From Phytophthora hibernalis (Eukaryota > Oomycota > Peronosporomycetes > Peronosporales > Peronosporaceae), in NCBI GenBank assembly GCA_012656075.1, contig JAAKBF010000047.1:806001-870000 (forward strand): a DNA stretch of 64,000 bases. The letters are read 5' to 3'. A program made the position numbers and the translations under genes. The notes below the pieces were generated by a model. That model searched no databases. It was given only the letters and a program-made list of their open reading frames with translations, and was not told the origin of the DNA. This document shows, one piece after another, positions 33,023 through 43,354 of this stretch; within the stretch, counting starts at the first letter, position 1; every line of letters starts with the position of its first letter.

Positions 33023-35258
33023 ATGCGAGGTTGTGGCTGTAGTCGGAAAGCGTGCCCCGTGCCAACATGCACCAGTTGTCCTCGATGTGATTGCACGCAT
33101 GACGGTCTTAGTATGGAGGAGAAGATTTCTCGAAGGCCAGGACGGCCACGAGGGACATCGGCGTCTTCCACTACAACTGAAGCTGCTGAACCAGCGAGAA
33201 GAAGCTCTCGCATCGAGTCAAACCCGAGTTGGTTCATGACCCCCCCACCTCCTCTCACGCCAACACCATCTCACCGACAGATTCCTGAGTACAAAGACAT
33301 TATGTTGTTTTTGGAGAGTAGCGTGACCGAATTGAGAACGTGAGAAAGCATATCGATGCTAAGAAGAAACGCTGCTCACCATCATTCTGGGATACGGCAG
33401 CGCCTAGCGGAGAAGAATCTAGAGCTCGCACGGTCATTTTGAATTTGTATATGACTCTTCTCACACGTATTGCTGAAGCAATATGCGGAGAAGAAGCTGC
33501 AGCAGCTTCTCTACAATTGTTTGCGTTGTGGTTGGGTAGTTCCTCCGGTGTGACTGCTGCTGTTCACGAAACAACAACCGACACTCGGCGCTCTGTCCAA
33601 GAAGCCATCGCCCCTGAAGTACAAGAGGGATTTTGGAGCGCCGAACCATTCGCGCTGGGCTATGTCGCTGTTTTACGTGGAGTGAACTTCATATTGCCGC
33701 CGAAGCGATTCCAGGTATCAATGTGTGTCGACGAAGTTACTGGGAAGGAAGACGTGATTACGAGCTGCGAACTAGTGTTCGTGCATTGACTAAGCCAAAA
33801 TGGAGGCGCAAAAAGTTCGTTGAATCGCAAGCAGACACCGCAATCAAAACGATTTTGGCGATGGAGAACGTGGCGTTTGTGTCCTGGGGAACCAAAAGCA
33901 TCAAAGTAGACAACGTGTATCATGATGTCCCAGGCATATTGCGTCGGCGACCGATCAGTGTGATATTTGAGCAGTACGAGAAATCTAATCAGTTTTGTGT
34001 GGGCAAGTCTACTTTTTATGAGCTGGCATCTATTTTAACGAATGGAGAGGTGCAAGCACGGTCTGCTGTTGAATATGTCTCTGATTTCCTTCTAAACGAC
34101 AAATTTGGTCTATTGACGCGTATTATTCGGGATATCTTGCCAAGTGCTTTTGAGGACTTGTCACGTAAACTGGACATTTTGAAAGCCTGGTTGAAATACG
34201 GAACTGTCGGTCATTTTGAAGATATTGCTGGTGAAAATGACCCTTCCTGCGCTTGCCATTTGATTAAGTTCGGTCTCGTGCGTCCGACTAATACCAGCAC
34301 ATACTCGTTGCCGATAACATGCCGTGATTGCCATGCGCTCCATCATCTTATTGCACACATCACGCACCGACTTGAGGAAAGCACCGCTGATGAGAACACG
34401 TTGGGATTTGTAGCAGATTGCCACGCAAAGCTAGGGCTATTTCTTGGTCATCGCCTCCGCGTTCTCAACCAGCAACGGGCATTACACGACCTGTTTTGCG
34501 AAATGAAGTCTCGTTGCGTTGGAAGCGAAGCGACAGAAGCTATAGTAGTCATCGATTTTCAAAATGAAGGCGGAGCCGATACATTTTCGCGAGAAAACAT
34601 CGGAGCATTGTGGCAAAAGAGGTATGAGCTGGCATGGAGCCATGGTGCGTTTCTGGACAAAGAAACTTCCGTCGCAAGACCCTGTCGAAAATAAGGTGTA
34701 CTTTGATCAGATATCGGATGGGAACAACCGACAAGATAAAGAAGCTGTTGTTGCCCTTCTCGAGGCACTCATGATTTCGCTCAACCGTTCTCTGTCGTCT
34801 ATCTCAACAATCTCCGTCCAGACCGATAATGCGAGCTGCTATCAGAACGCGTTAGTCATAGTTCTGCTGCCCGTAATTGATGCTTTACACGGGATTCGTG
34901 TCGATAGCTTTATTCATACCGATACACAGGACGGAAAGTCGATTATGGATGCGCACTTTGCACGGGTCATGATGAAAATACGCTCGTTTATCCAGCAGGG
35001 ATATAATTGCATCACACCAAATCAACTAGTGACTGCGTTGAACGCAGACGGTGGAGTTGTTGATTGTGTTGCAGAACTCATGAGTACGATCGCTTGAAGC
35101 TACATAACCTCGAGGCGTCAGTCATAAGACTTGTTCAAGGCCTTCGAGCAATTCCACCAAGGGTGAACGATGTATTTTACTTCTTTCCAATAGAAAAAGT
35201 GTCACTATCTCTGCTGCCTTGTCATCTGAATTCGATTGTCGTGCCATACCTTCGTTAA
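33023..35258 (+). pseudogene. Transposase-like RNase-H-fold protein of unresolved family
   Basis: Consecutive plus-strand frames form one protein: ATG 33023 with a Cys-rich head (MRGCGCSRKACPVPTCTSC, PRCDCTHDG), then 33340-33789, 33633-34694 and 34564-35097. The last two carry EAIVVIDF, then HFREKTSEHCGKRGMSWHGA, VYFDQISDGNNRQD, ISVQTDNASCYQN and IHTDTQDGKSIMDAHFARVM. The hydrophobic strand ending in Asp, the 'TDN' strand and the late 'DAHF' give an RNase-H/DDE-like arrangement. I have seen the '(F/Y)RExxxxxxGKxGMSxH' block in uncharacterised eukaryotic transposon ORFs but cannot name a superfamily. Three or more single-base frame changes interrupt it. It sits inside the TIR pair of the 30.5-38.6 kb element and is probably its transposase. 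Confidence 0.55.
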
Positions 35259-36900
35259 CGGCTTAATTATTTTCTTACTCTGGCGTTGGTGATGGGGTTC
35301 GAGTTGTCTTTGATTTTGAGAATACTTGCTGCACTGTCGAAAGCGACCAGCGTGCAGGAGCGGAAGCTATTGCTGCGGATGCCGTCGAGGCGAGTGCGGG
35401 TGGGTTAAATAGGTGGATACCATATGGTACGAACTTGATCAACTATCGAGTACAGTCGTCCCGCCCAAAATTGGACCCTTCTTAATTGATATGAAATGAT
35501 AAGTGATCAGATTTTTCAATTTTGGCATCTCCCGTTTGCGGCAATAGAAGTTTTCGATATTAAAATAGAACAAGTGATAATCCCTCTCAGTACTGATAAG
35601 TGATTGCATTCTGCAAGCAGATATCGGCTTTATTAGACAGATTTAAAGTGGTGCGTGATAGCTTGCTGCATCCTGGATGCTATCGACTTCACTCGTAGTG
35701 CCAGAATCCGACGAGACAGGAAGCGGCGAGTGGGAACTACGTCATCTTTGTCGCTCTCATTCGCTGCGAAGTACCACAGAATCAAATTGGCAGCTTCAGT
35801 AAACTCCCGGTCGGTTGGTGCTGCTACCAGAGGCGCTTCATCTTGTTCGCTGCAGTAGTCGGGATCTTGGCATGTGGTCGGATCGCAGCAGAAATCGACA
35901 ACATTGTCGTCACAGTATTAATAGTGAACTGCATTCTCATCAGCCGGGCAGAGCAAGCTGTCAATTGAAATCTCCGACGAGAGCTTTAGCAAGCGCATGC
36001 TGCCTCGAATCTGCTCGACCGATTCCTCCTCTGCAACCTGGACAGCCCTTGGGTACGGACGGGCAATGTGAGAGGTGTCCGACGTCAATTTGCAGTGTCT
36101 CCAGCAGTTCACTACCTCTGAGTGAGGGACTTCCTCCCAGGCTTGCTGCGCCCATCGCATCGCTTGCAAAACATCTACCTTATGCCAGTCACGCTGAGCT
36201 TGCTCAGACAGCTCTACAGCGTGAGCAAGGTGCAGCCGTCTGTAATGCGCCTTAAAACAGCGAATTACGCCTGCATCCAGCGGCTGTAATACCGACGTCG
36301 TGTTGGGCGGGAGGAAAATAATTTCCACGTTCGACAATCGAAACGCCACAAACGATGAAGCGTTATCGACAAACAAAAGAATGTGACGGTCCTGCCAGAT
36401 CATCTTCGTGTTTATACTTGTCGTCCAGTCCCGAAACACAGCAGTGGTCATCCATGCCTTCTTGTTCGAGTAGTAATAGCGAAATGAAATCCCAATTGGA
36501 GAGGCGTTTTCTTTCGAAAAGCACGTGGTTTCTTTGCCGTTCCGATAACAAGTGGTTCTGTCATATCTGTCCCCGTCATATTAACCATCAGGCCGATCGT
36601 TATCCTCGACTTGTCCTGTTTCACCCCACCAGTGTTGCCGTCCTTCCGACGGATCGGCTTCGTTAGCGCGCGTCGGTGGAATTTTCCAGTCTCGTCGAAA
36701 TTGTAAACGTCGTCAGGTGCATACTCATCGATCTTAATAAGAATCGCTGGTAGCTCTCGAGTCACGGCAGCAAGGTCGGCGGACGCGGTCTCGCCGTGAA
36801 GGCTAATCCCTTGAAATCGTGGCGGCTCTTGAACGTCGCAAGCCAGCCGTTTGAGAACTTGGGGGCTTCATCTCGCTCGCAATCACCCCACTCTGCTGCA

Positions 36901-37732
36901 GAGTAATTTCCATAATCCAGTACATATGTACTGTTTTGTCCCCTGAGGGGGAGATAATTATCCCAAAATAGCAAAATACCAGTACACTGCGTTTAAGTTC
37001 GTATCGTTCTGAAATCTAGTTCAGTTGGGTAAGTGCACGCTATTTCAAGGCTTCACTTTTACTGAATGAGCAAAAACTCGAGCTTATGTAGAATATGTTG
37101 CTACTAAAATTAAAAGCTGAATTGATAGGATTTATCAATGCAGCTTTATACAATCAGTTTTTAAAACTAGAACGTTACTAGGTTTCGTTAGAATCGAGTT
37201 GCGATGACCCTAAGTCTAATGAATGAAGACATGACCAGTTAGCGATCTCCTTTCTCTGTTGCCAACGATACCCCCGAATCATGCTTGCAGCTTCCTGCAC
37301 CATTTTGAAGGGTCTTTTTGGCAACTTCGTCTGAATAGCATTCTCTCCGTGCGTCAAAATACGACGGTAGCAGTTGGTCGCAGAGGATGACGTATTTCCA
37401 GTCGAACGAGCATGAGTCATGCCGCATGACCCGAGCAGGTTTACGACGTCGCTGGATAAACCACCTATTATATATCCTACAGTGGACTGGATTTCGGGAA
37501 TTGAGGGAGCCCGTATCGTATCCTGGTTGCTATTGAGCTCGATACTATCGACTTCGTTTGGTCGTACCAGCTTACAAGGGGAAAACATCGTCGCGGGCGA
37601 GCTACGAATGCAACTAACGGTTCGTAAAGTACACTTTCTTTTTGCCGTACTTAGTATGTACTTAGTCAGTAGATATAATTCAATATCCCCGGGGACAAAC
37701 AGTACATATGCACTGAATTATGGAAATTCCTC
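36901..37732. mobile_element. MULE-like non-autonomous element with 10-bp TSD
   Basis: Flanked by direct repeats CTCTGCTGCA at 36891-36900 and 37733-37742. The ends are about 45-bp inverted repeats (AATTTCCATAATCCAGTACA at left, AATTTCCATAATTCAGTGCA inverted at right, then TATGTACTGTTT(T)GTCCCC). A 9-10-bp duplication with long TIRs suggests Mutator-like. Inside is a 136-codon minus-strand ORF (37178-37588, ATG 37588) with no recognisable domain. Confidence 0.75.
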
Positions 37733-37915
37733 CTCTGCTGCATTTTTGCGAAGAGATTACGGGCTTTGTTTGAATGAGAGCGTCTGAAACGGGGACACGG
37801 TTTGCATGTTGTGCAAGCACCCAGAGCTTCAAAGCATCGTCGAGAGCTGGATTCGTGACGGTGTGGTTCGTTTTGCGGTCGTCTCCCACCACGGCATCAA
37901 GGATCTGAGACTTTC

Positions 37916-38168
37916 GCTTACCGTATTCCTTCTGTGCTTACTGACGAGCACTCATTACTGACAGTCTTTACAGCCAATCATCTGTCGGCGATTGCAGTCC
38001 CGTTTCACTTTATGTGCTAACTGACAGATTCAGTGAGAAACAGACAGTGTACCACAACATTCGATTTGAAGGGATATGCTGCAATCCAAGTAACTTTTAT
38101 GTTTGCTTGTGGGGCCCCATTCAAATCGTGAATATGGTGTCAGTAAGCACAGAAGGAATACGGTAAGC
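37916..38168. mobile_element. 253-bp inverted-repeat element in pogo transposase N-terminus
   Basis: The ends are perfect 30-bp inverted repeats (GCTTACCGTATTCCTTCTGT at 37916, its complement ending 38168). The interior lacks ORFs. It separates the two halves of the CENP-B-type HTH coding region. No clear target duplication is seen. Confidence 0.8.
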
Positions 38169-38588
38169 AGACCCGATCTTGTAGCCTGCGTTGGGGCCTT
38201 TACCAGTTGAAAGTGAACGCGGCACCACTCTCTCAGCTGATTTTGCGTGAGCTTCGGCTCGCGGATATGTTTTTCGACCAGCAGCCGCTTCTCCTTTTGG
38301 GTGAGGTGGCCTGTACGAAGCGTCGGCGTTTTGGAGGACATGTTGTCGTGCTTGTGAGAGGAACACGTTCGGGGAATGGGGGTGGAGTGGTGGCCGTTCG
38401 TTGCTCCCTTGTGAAATAAATATTTTGGCAAAAATAATAAATGAGCGAGTTCTGGTGTTCTCCGTGATAATCATGTGTGGGAGGGGCGTCTGTAAAAGGG
38501 AAATCAATTTAACCTATCCCTATGAATCTTTTATAAACGCCAATAACCAATAAGATTGCTTCGACGCGAACCAGGGCTGGTTCGCGTC

Positions 38589-39075
38589 TAAGGTAAAATC
38601 AAAATGTCACTTGGTGACAAATCGGATATTAACAAGCAACGGATTTGAAAGAGCATTATACGCTGAAGATTTTGAATGACGCGAAGAGCTCGCACAAAAG
38701 CTATTCCCGATGTAGGCAGCCGACCTGCTCTTCCACGAAGCTATAACCACGTATCTTGTCACACGCTCTCGTTGTACACCATTAAGTCCCATGATTTAAC
38801 TATCCAGGAGGCGGACGTGCCAGAAGGCGAGTACCCTATGTCAAGGCATACACCCCATGTGAGGTATAGAGACGTGCGAAAGGACAAATTGGGCTGTCTA
38901 TTGGTTGAATAGGAAGTGCATGTCTGAGAAGTGAGTCAGATCGGACTGTCTACTGGTTGAAATGTTGCTGTATGCCTTGACATAGAGTATGGCTTGACAT
39001 AGGGAATTCGGTAAGCAACATTTATAAAAAGTTCGTCAGTCACTTCTCTATTCACGTCATTTTGATTTTACCATA
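38589..39075. mobile_element. Possible short inverted-repeat element
   Basis: GGTAAAATCAAAATG near 38592 and CATTTTGATTTTACC near 39057 are inverted. Internally, CCCTATGTCAAGGCATACA (38832) mirrors TGTATGCCTTGACATAG (38965) and GCTTGACATAGGG (38991). Non-coding. The boundary with the outer element at 38577 is shared or overlapping. Confidence 0.45.
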
Positions 39076-39288
39076 GCGTAAAAGTGCCGACCGTCGGCCG
39101 ACAGGGCCGATAAGACCTTGATTGGCCAAAATTATTTAAATTGATAATTGGCTCAAACATGGCAACATTGGGATTTACTGCTCGCACAAGCAGGCTCACT
39201 CGTCAAGTGTACCGCCCTCAGCTGCACAAACAACCAGGAAAACACCCATGCGCGCGGCATCACGCGCAAGTCGACCAAGGGTAAAGTC

Positions 39289-39480
39289 TGACCGGTCTAG
39301 CCTGACCGGTCAGTTTATTTTGTGTAGCAACCTATACAGATTAGTCTGACCGGTCAGATTGTTTTTAATCTGTATAGGTGGCTACACAAAATAAACTGAC
39401 CGGTCAGGCTAATGTTGAACAATCTGACCGGTCAGACTAATCTGTACAGGTGGCTACACAAAATAAACTGACCGGTCAGG
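39289..39480. repeat. Cluster of TGACCGGTCA palindromes in nested hairpins
   Basis: The perfect palindrome TGACCGGTCA occurs at 39303, 39347, 39397, 39425 and 39469, with a variant (TGACCGGTCT) at 39289. The intervening words TTTATTTTGTGTAGC and AACCTATACAGATTA recur in both orientations, so the 190-bp block can fold into nested hairpins. It abuts the truncated end of the recombinase remnant. Confidence 0.85.
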
Positions 39481-39489
39481 CTTAGCCGT

Positions 39490-39942
39490 GATGTCGGCCT
39501 TCTCCTGATGAGCTGTCGCTCCTTTCAAGACTCGATTAACGTAACCCTGTAGTTTTAGCGGGGTACCGACGCGCCGACCCGTGGAAGTAAGTGTTTCCGA
39601 TTCCTCAGTCCTGTCATCATCCCCGCATTGTAGCAAAACGTCAGCAAGTGAGATCTCGCTCGGTTGAACTACCGGCTCAGCATCGTCGCTGGCTGTGAAC
39701 AAAGCGAGGTTGAGCAGGGAGGATATTGGAAAAGTCTGCATGACTAACGTCACAGCGATGGCATTAATTGGGCAGGTTATGAACGAATTCTTGTCTGGGA
39801 AAAGAGATAGACCCTGCTCTTCCGATATCTTCGCCCGAATCAAACGAATGAAGAGCACGTTATCCGCCGACGACGACAGATTGTGCTTAGGAATAAACGT
39901 AAGGTCTGACGCTCTTCCAAAGACGTACCACATGACCACCAA
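39490..39942 (-). pseudogene. Tyrosine-recombinase-like fragment (oomycete YR family)
   Basis: The minus-strand frame begins with hydrophobic VMWYVFGRASDLTFIPKHNL, continues VLFIRLIRAKISEEQGLSLF and FITCPINAIAVTLVMQ, and ends with LQGYVNRVLKGATAHQEKAD. This order resembles the N- to mid-part of oomycete phage-integrase-like proteins, just before the expected H-x-x-R box. The protein is cut off there by the palindrome cluster at 39289-39480. Frame start and end are both truncated. Confidence 0.45.
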
Positions 39943-40924
39943 TAGAGTGGCGTCTTGGTACTCGGTCTCTCCAATCGCATCATAGTAAAGGCCATCGACT
40001 AGCGATGAAGGTCATTCTTGGTACACGCGGGAGTCTTTTCCACCATGCCCCCATGCTGTCGTAGGAGACAGTGACGCTCCAAAATACGTCCTATCTTGAT
40101 TAATTGCTGCTCGATGGCTTGGCGGTGTCAGGGGTAGCGTTCAAGCAGCCAGTTTTTCACGTTGCGATAGTAGCTCATAACCGTGTTCCTCTTTCGTGGC
40201 TCGCCGCCCTTCCCGTTCGAGAACGCGAGGAACATGGCACAGCGGTCCATCAGCTTCACAAACGCGACGCCACGTTTATCTGCCAGAAGAGAGGCTCGAA
40301 AAACTCACTCGTTACACTTTCCTTGGCCAGGAATTGCTCGAAGGTGCCGATTACCGTTGCGAGCGCGCGCTTTGTGTTATCGGGGGCGAGATCTTGGAGA
40401 CTCATGCTCAGCTTCTGCTGGGTTTCTTGGGTCTTTCGGCTATTTGACTACTGGCACGATGTTGCCCGAGGTCGCAAATGACTAGAATTTGTATGGGATC
40501 TGTCGGCTACCGACTCTATATTGCGCGACTGCGCGTGTAACTTGATTCTTGTATCAGGGCCGAGCATATTTGGATGGACTTGCCGACATGATGCGTCGGC
40601 AAGCGTCAGCGAGAAAAACCTTAACCCTAAGAATTGCATTGGTAGAAAAAGCAGCATACTTCCGATTCATTGGAGGAAACCCCTTATTATTATTCTGATT
40701 GGTTGATTTTGTCAATACAACATTGAAGGTATAATCTGTCTGTCGGCTGTATTGAATTTTCTTTTGCCATTTTGAAGTTGAAAAGGTGTAGTTTTTCCTT
40801 TCGGTATTCCCAGTATAAATAATACCATTAATGGTATAATCACGCAACTAGCATAAAATAAGCGGAAATAATATCGATAAAATACTCATCAACTGCTGTA
40901 GGCCCAGAGCACTGGCTTTCATTA
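39943..40924. other. No gene supported
   Basis: Several overlapping frames are open at 40104-40485, but none has recognisable content and they compete with each other. An AT-rich tract and a small hairpin (ATTAATGG region, 40825-40840) precede the SELO gene's 3' end. Confidence 0.35.
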
Positions 40925-42976
40925 TCATCCTACCAGTTCTACGACGAACAGGATACGCACAGCGGGGGTAGATGGGTCTTGCGGTTTGGAATACAGGAGG
41001 TCGCGGTCGTCGCTGGGCTCGTCAAACGGATTCGTCAACAACTCAAAAATATTCTGAACACCTTCATAGTTACCATCGTGGGCCAAGTCAATAGCCGTTT
41101 GAGCCACATGATTGCGCAGCACGAACAGCGGATTCACCTCCGACATACGACGTCGACTCCCAGCAGCACTAGCGGCATCGCCTTCCTCTTTGACACGGGA
41201 AATGTAAACATCAATCCAGTCTTCCCATGCAGTACGAATGCTGTCGAAGCGTTCGACGCTCGTCGTTGCATCAAGTACCTCCTTCGCTTCGCGATTGGCC
41301 TTCATCTGTGTAACAAGAGCTGGTGTGATACCATACTGACGAGCGCGTACCGGGTTATCCTTGAGCAGCATTGCAATCATGTCGTACTGAGCGTCGGAGA
41401 CTCCTCCCGACTCCTGCTCCAGCTTGCGCTTCTGCTGAGCTAAGGTCTCTGACACATCCACAAGTTGATTCAGAATCCTTTCTCGAGAGCCATCAGCGTC
41501 GAAGACATCAAGTCCCGACAGGCATCGGAATGTACACGTGAAGTCAGCACCCGTGTGCGTAAGAACGTCGAATAGCGTATCGACTAGCATCTTGTCCTCC
41601 TTGTCTTGGCCGTGGTGCGATGTTAGTCCCAGCTTCTCCCGCATCAAGCGCAGGTACTCTTCTTCGTAAATTTCCTCAAACGCGTCCAGAGCAGGTTCAA
41701 AACCTGCACGTTCCGTCACCAGTCCAAGTTGATCAGCCAGCACTCTGCAGTTCCACTTGCAGATTTCAGGCTGCGCTTCGTACCGGTACCGTCCTCTATC
41801 ATCCGACGCGTTGCACACATGCTTGGGGTCGAAATGTTCCATAAACCCAAACGGGCCATAATCGAGCGTATCGCCCACAATGCTCATGTTGTCCGTGTTC
41901 AGCACGCCATGACAGAATCCAACTGTCTGCCATTTGGCCACCAACTTGGCCGTGCGGTGCACCACTTCCTCGAAGAACTGTTCATACTTCCTCTCCCCTT
42001 CGATCTCCGGGAAATACTGCCCAATGGTAAAGTCCAGCATCTGTCTCATCATCTCCTCCTTCTTCTCCAAATGAGCACTGGGCCCGACCATACCCGTGAA
42101 CTTGTCTTCCTCTTTGAAAATCTCAAAACTGCCGAATCTCAGGAAACTTTTAGCGATCCGCGTGACGACCGCAGTGGGCTCCATCTTGGCGTTGCCGTTG
42201 TAGAAAATGTCTCGCAGCACCTGCGTCTCTCTGGAGATGATCACACTCCCCGCTCGAGTCGTCGGCACTCCCAGTGCGAACATATTTTCACTGCACAGGA
42301 ACTCTCTCAACGTGGATCTCAGCACTTTCCGACCATCGGCCGTTCTGGAGTACGGAGTGAGTCCCGAGCCTTTCAGCTGCAGCTCCCACCTCTCCTTTTC
42401 CGTCACCACTTCGCCCAAATAAAGGGCCGCTCCATCTCCCAATTGCCCTGAGAAGAACCCAAACTGGTGGCCACAATAGCACTGGGCAGCAGTCTCAGAG
42501 CCTGGTAGCAGCTCGTTACCAGCTAAAATGGGCACGAGCGAGTCGATTGGCTGTAATCCGTCTTCTTGACCCTTAATTACTTGGTCACCATTGCTAATTC
42601 CATCTTCAGCACCCTTAATTAACAGGTCGATGCCAGCCAAATGCAGCGAATTAGGAGACGCGACTACCAGCTCCGGACTTGCGATTGGTGTGGGCTCCAC
42701 ACGCGAAAAACACGCGCCAGAGACGTCCCCGCGCACGAAATTCTTGGGCTCCGCATCGATTGGCAGCTCTCGCAGCACGGCGTTGTCGAATGTGGCGGAT
42801 GGAACGCGCCTCCAGCCGCTTAGCGAGCGAGACAGCGGACTGCGACCATTGTTGGTGATCATTCGTGCCATCATTTGGGACTGGCTAAAACGTGGGTGCT
42901 GGTTTAACAATCCTGTGAAAAATGATAGTGTAGCCATATCGATTTCACGCTGAGTTCCACAACTACGTACAGACAT
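40925..42976 (-). CDS. SELO: Selenoprotein-O family protein AMPylase (SELO/YdiU)
   Basis: Single ORF of 683 residues from the ATG at 42976. The family transfers AMP to Ser/Thr/Tyr of proteins through a kinase-like fold, usually in mitochondria. Family blocks: FDNAVLRELPIDAEPKNFVR at the N-terminus, GDGAALYLGEV, LQLKGSGLTPYSRTADGRKV with LRSTLREFLCSENMFALGVP, FCHGVLNTDNMSIVGDTLDY (catalytic Asn/Asp) and GPFGFMEHF. The last 12 codons are odd. The expected C-terminal PLCVSCSS is readable only in the next frame (stop at 40939-40941) if one C of a 5-C run at 40964-40968 is dropped. The frame given here ends in TGA. A scrambled second copy lies at 47.9-48.5 kb. Confidence 0.9.
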   Translation of the reverse strand: MSVRSCGTQREIDMATLSFFTGLLNQHPRFSQSQMMARMITNNGRSPLSRSLSGWRRVPSATFDNAVLRELPIDAEPKNFVRGDVSGACFSRVEPTPIASPELVVASPNSLHLAGIDLLIKGAEDGISNGDQVIKGQEDGLQPIDSLVPILAGNELLPGSETAAQCYCGHQFGFFSGQLGDGAALYLGEVVTEKERWELQLKGSGLTPYSRTADGRKVLRSTLREFLCSENMFALGVPTTRAGSVIISRETQVLRDIFYNGNAKMEPTAVVTRIAKSFLRFGSFEIFKEEDKFTGMVGPSAHLEKKEEMMRQMLDFTIGQYFPEIEGERKYEQFFEEVVHRTAKLVAKWQTVGFCHGVLNTDNMSIVGDTLDYGPFGFMEHFDPKHVCNASDDRGRYRYEAQPEICKWNCRVLADQLGLVTERAGFEPALDAFEEIYEEEYLRLMREKLGLTSHHGQDKEDKMLVDTLFDVLTHTGADFTCTFRCLSGLDVFDADGSRERILNQLVDVSETLAQQKRKLEQESGGVSDAQYDMIAMLLKDNPVRARQYGITPALVTQMKANREAKEVLDATTSVERFDSIRTAWEDWIDVYISRVKEEGDAASAAGSRRRMSEVNPLFVLRNHVAQTAIDLAHDGNYEGVQNIFELLTNPFDEPSDDRDLLYSKPQDPSTPAVRILFVVELVG

Positions 42977-43354
42977 CAAGAAGAGGAATTTGTCAACGCT
43001 GTCTAACTTTTAAGCTTAGTGCAGAAAGATTCTGTGCGCGTTTTTACAATTGAAGAGCGCTTCCTGATCTTGGAAGACGTGTCAACAACACCCTCAACTC
43101 GCATTTCGTAATTGCTATCCGCACAACGAAAAAACAGTGAATTTGTGAAGTGGGCCTACATCTATACTTTCCGAAGAAAAATACTGCAGCGATTCCGTCC
43201 GCTGTGAGGCGAAAAAGTGAGCTAGGTGAAGCATCCGTCCAAACCACGGCCTCATCTCCATATCCGAAGACATTGTGCTCCAAGCTCCTGCAGCATCTCC
43301 AATCTTGCGTCGACAACCGCCCACGAGCTACTTATACCATTTGCTCTCTTCTTG

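Larger units (their letters stand above)
35918..38341 (-). pseudogene. pogo/Tigger transposase, interrupted by two insertions
   Basis: ATG at 38341 (MSSKTPTLRTGHLTQKEKRL) starts a CENP-B-type HTH (LTQNQLREWCRVHFQLVKAP). It is cut by a 253-bp element (37916-38168), resumes as KSQILDAVVGDD (about 37900), is cut again by an 832-bp element (36901-37732), and resumes with FSNGWLATFKSRHDFKGLAF. Catalytic blocks: VYNFDETGKFHR (D1), ILLFVDNASSF (D2) and LPPNTTSVLQPLDAGVIRCF (D3), with frame changes between them. It reads to a stop at 35918. Confidence 0.8.
35453..38492. mobile_element. pogo/Tigger element inserted in the right TIR of the larger element
   Basis: Ends are CAGTCGTCCCGCCCA (35453) and, inverted, CAGACGCCCCTCCCA (ending 38492), 12 of 15 identical. 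A TA is duplicated at 35451-35452 and 38493-38494. The flanks rejoin to match the left TIR of the outer element across 30627-30628. It contains a broken transposase gene and two further insertions (36901-37732, 37916-38168). Confidence 0.8.
30518..38577. mobile_element. Long-TIR element carrying an RxLR gene and unknown DDE-like ORFs
   Basis: The left end 30518-30695 and right end (38577-38493, then 35452-35402 across a pogo insertion) are inverted copies. They share CTGGTTCGCGTC, GGTTATTGGCGTTTATAAAA, GATTCATAGGGATAGGT, CTCGATAGTTGATCAAGTT, ACCATATGGTATCC and CTATTTAAC. The left copy has a roughly 28-bp insertion or the right a deletion. Without the nested pogo element the length is about 5.0 kb. 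Contents: a short MITE, an RxLR pseudogene, an 88-bp tandem duplication and a transposase-like ORF set. No target-site duplication is resolved, partly because the right end sits in a short palindrome (38563-38588). Confidence 0.6.

Noticed and set aside
39289..39480. TGACCGGTCA cluster as a CRISPR-like array
   Set aside because: Repeat spacing is irregular, spacers are themselves inverted copies of each other, and the genome is eukaryotic.
40104..40485. Three overlapping plus-strand frames
   Set aside because: All three frames are open at once with Arg/Ser-rich content. This suggests biased composition, not a gene.
40925..40927. TGA at the end of the SELO frame as a possible selenocysteine codon
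   Set aside because: Animal SELO has Sec near the C-terminus, but here the TGA is followed at once by TAA. The expected tail (PLCVSCSS, with Cys) is readable one frame over and is clean in the partial copy at 48.2 kb. A one-base indel explains it better.
41729..42451. 240-codon plus-strand frame inside SELO
   Set aside because: Pure antisense shadow of a well-conserved gene. No motif of its own.
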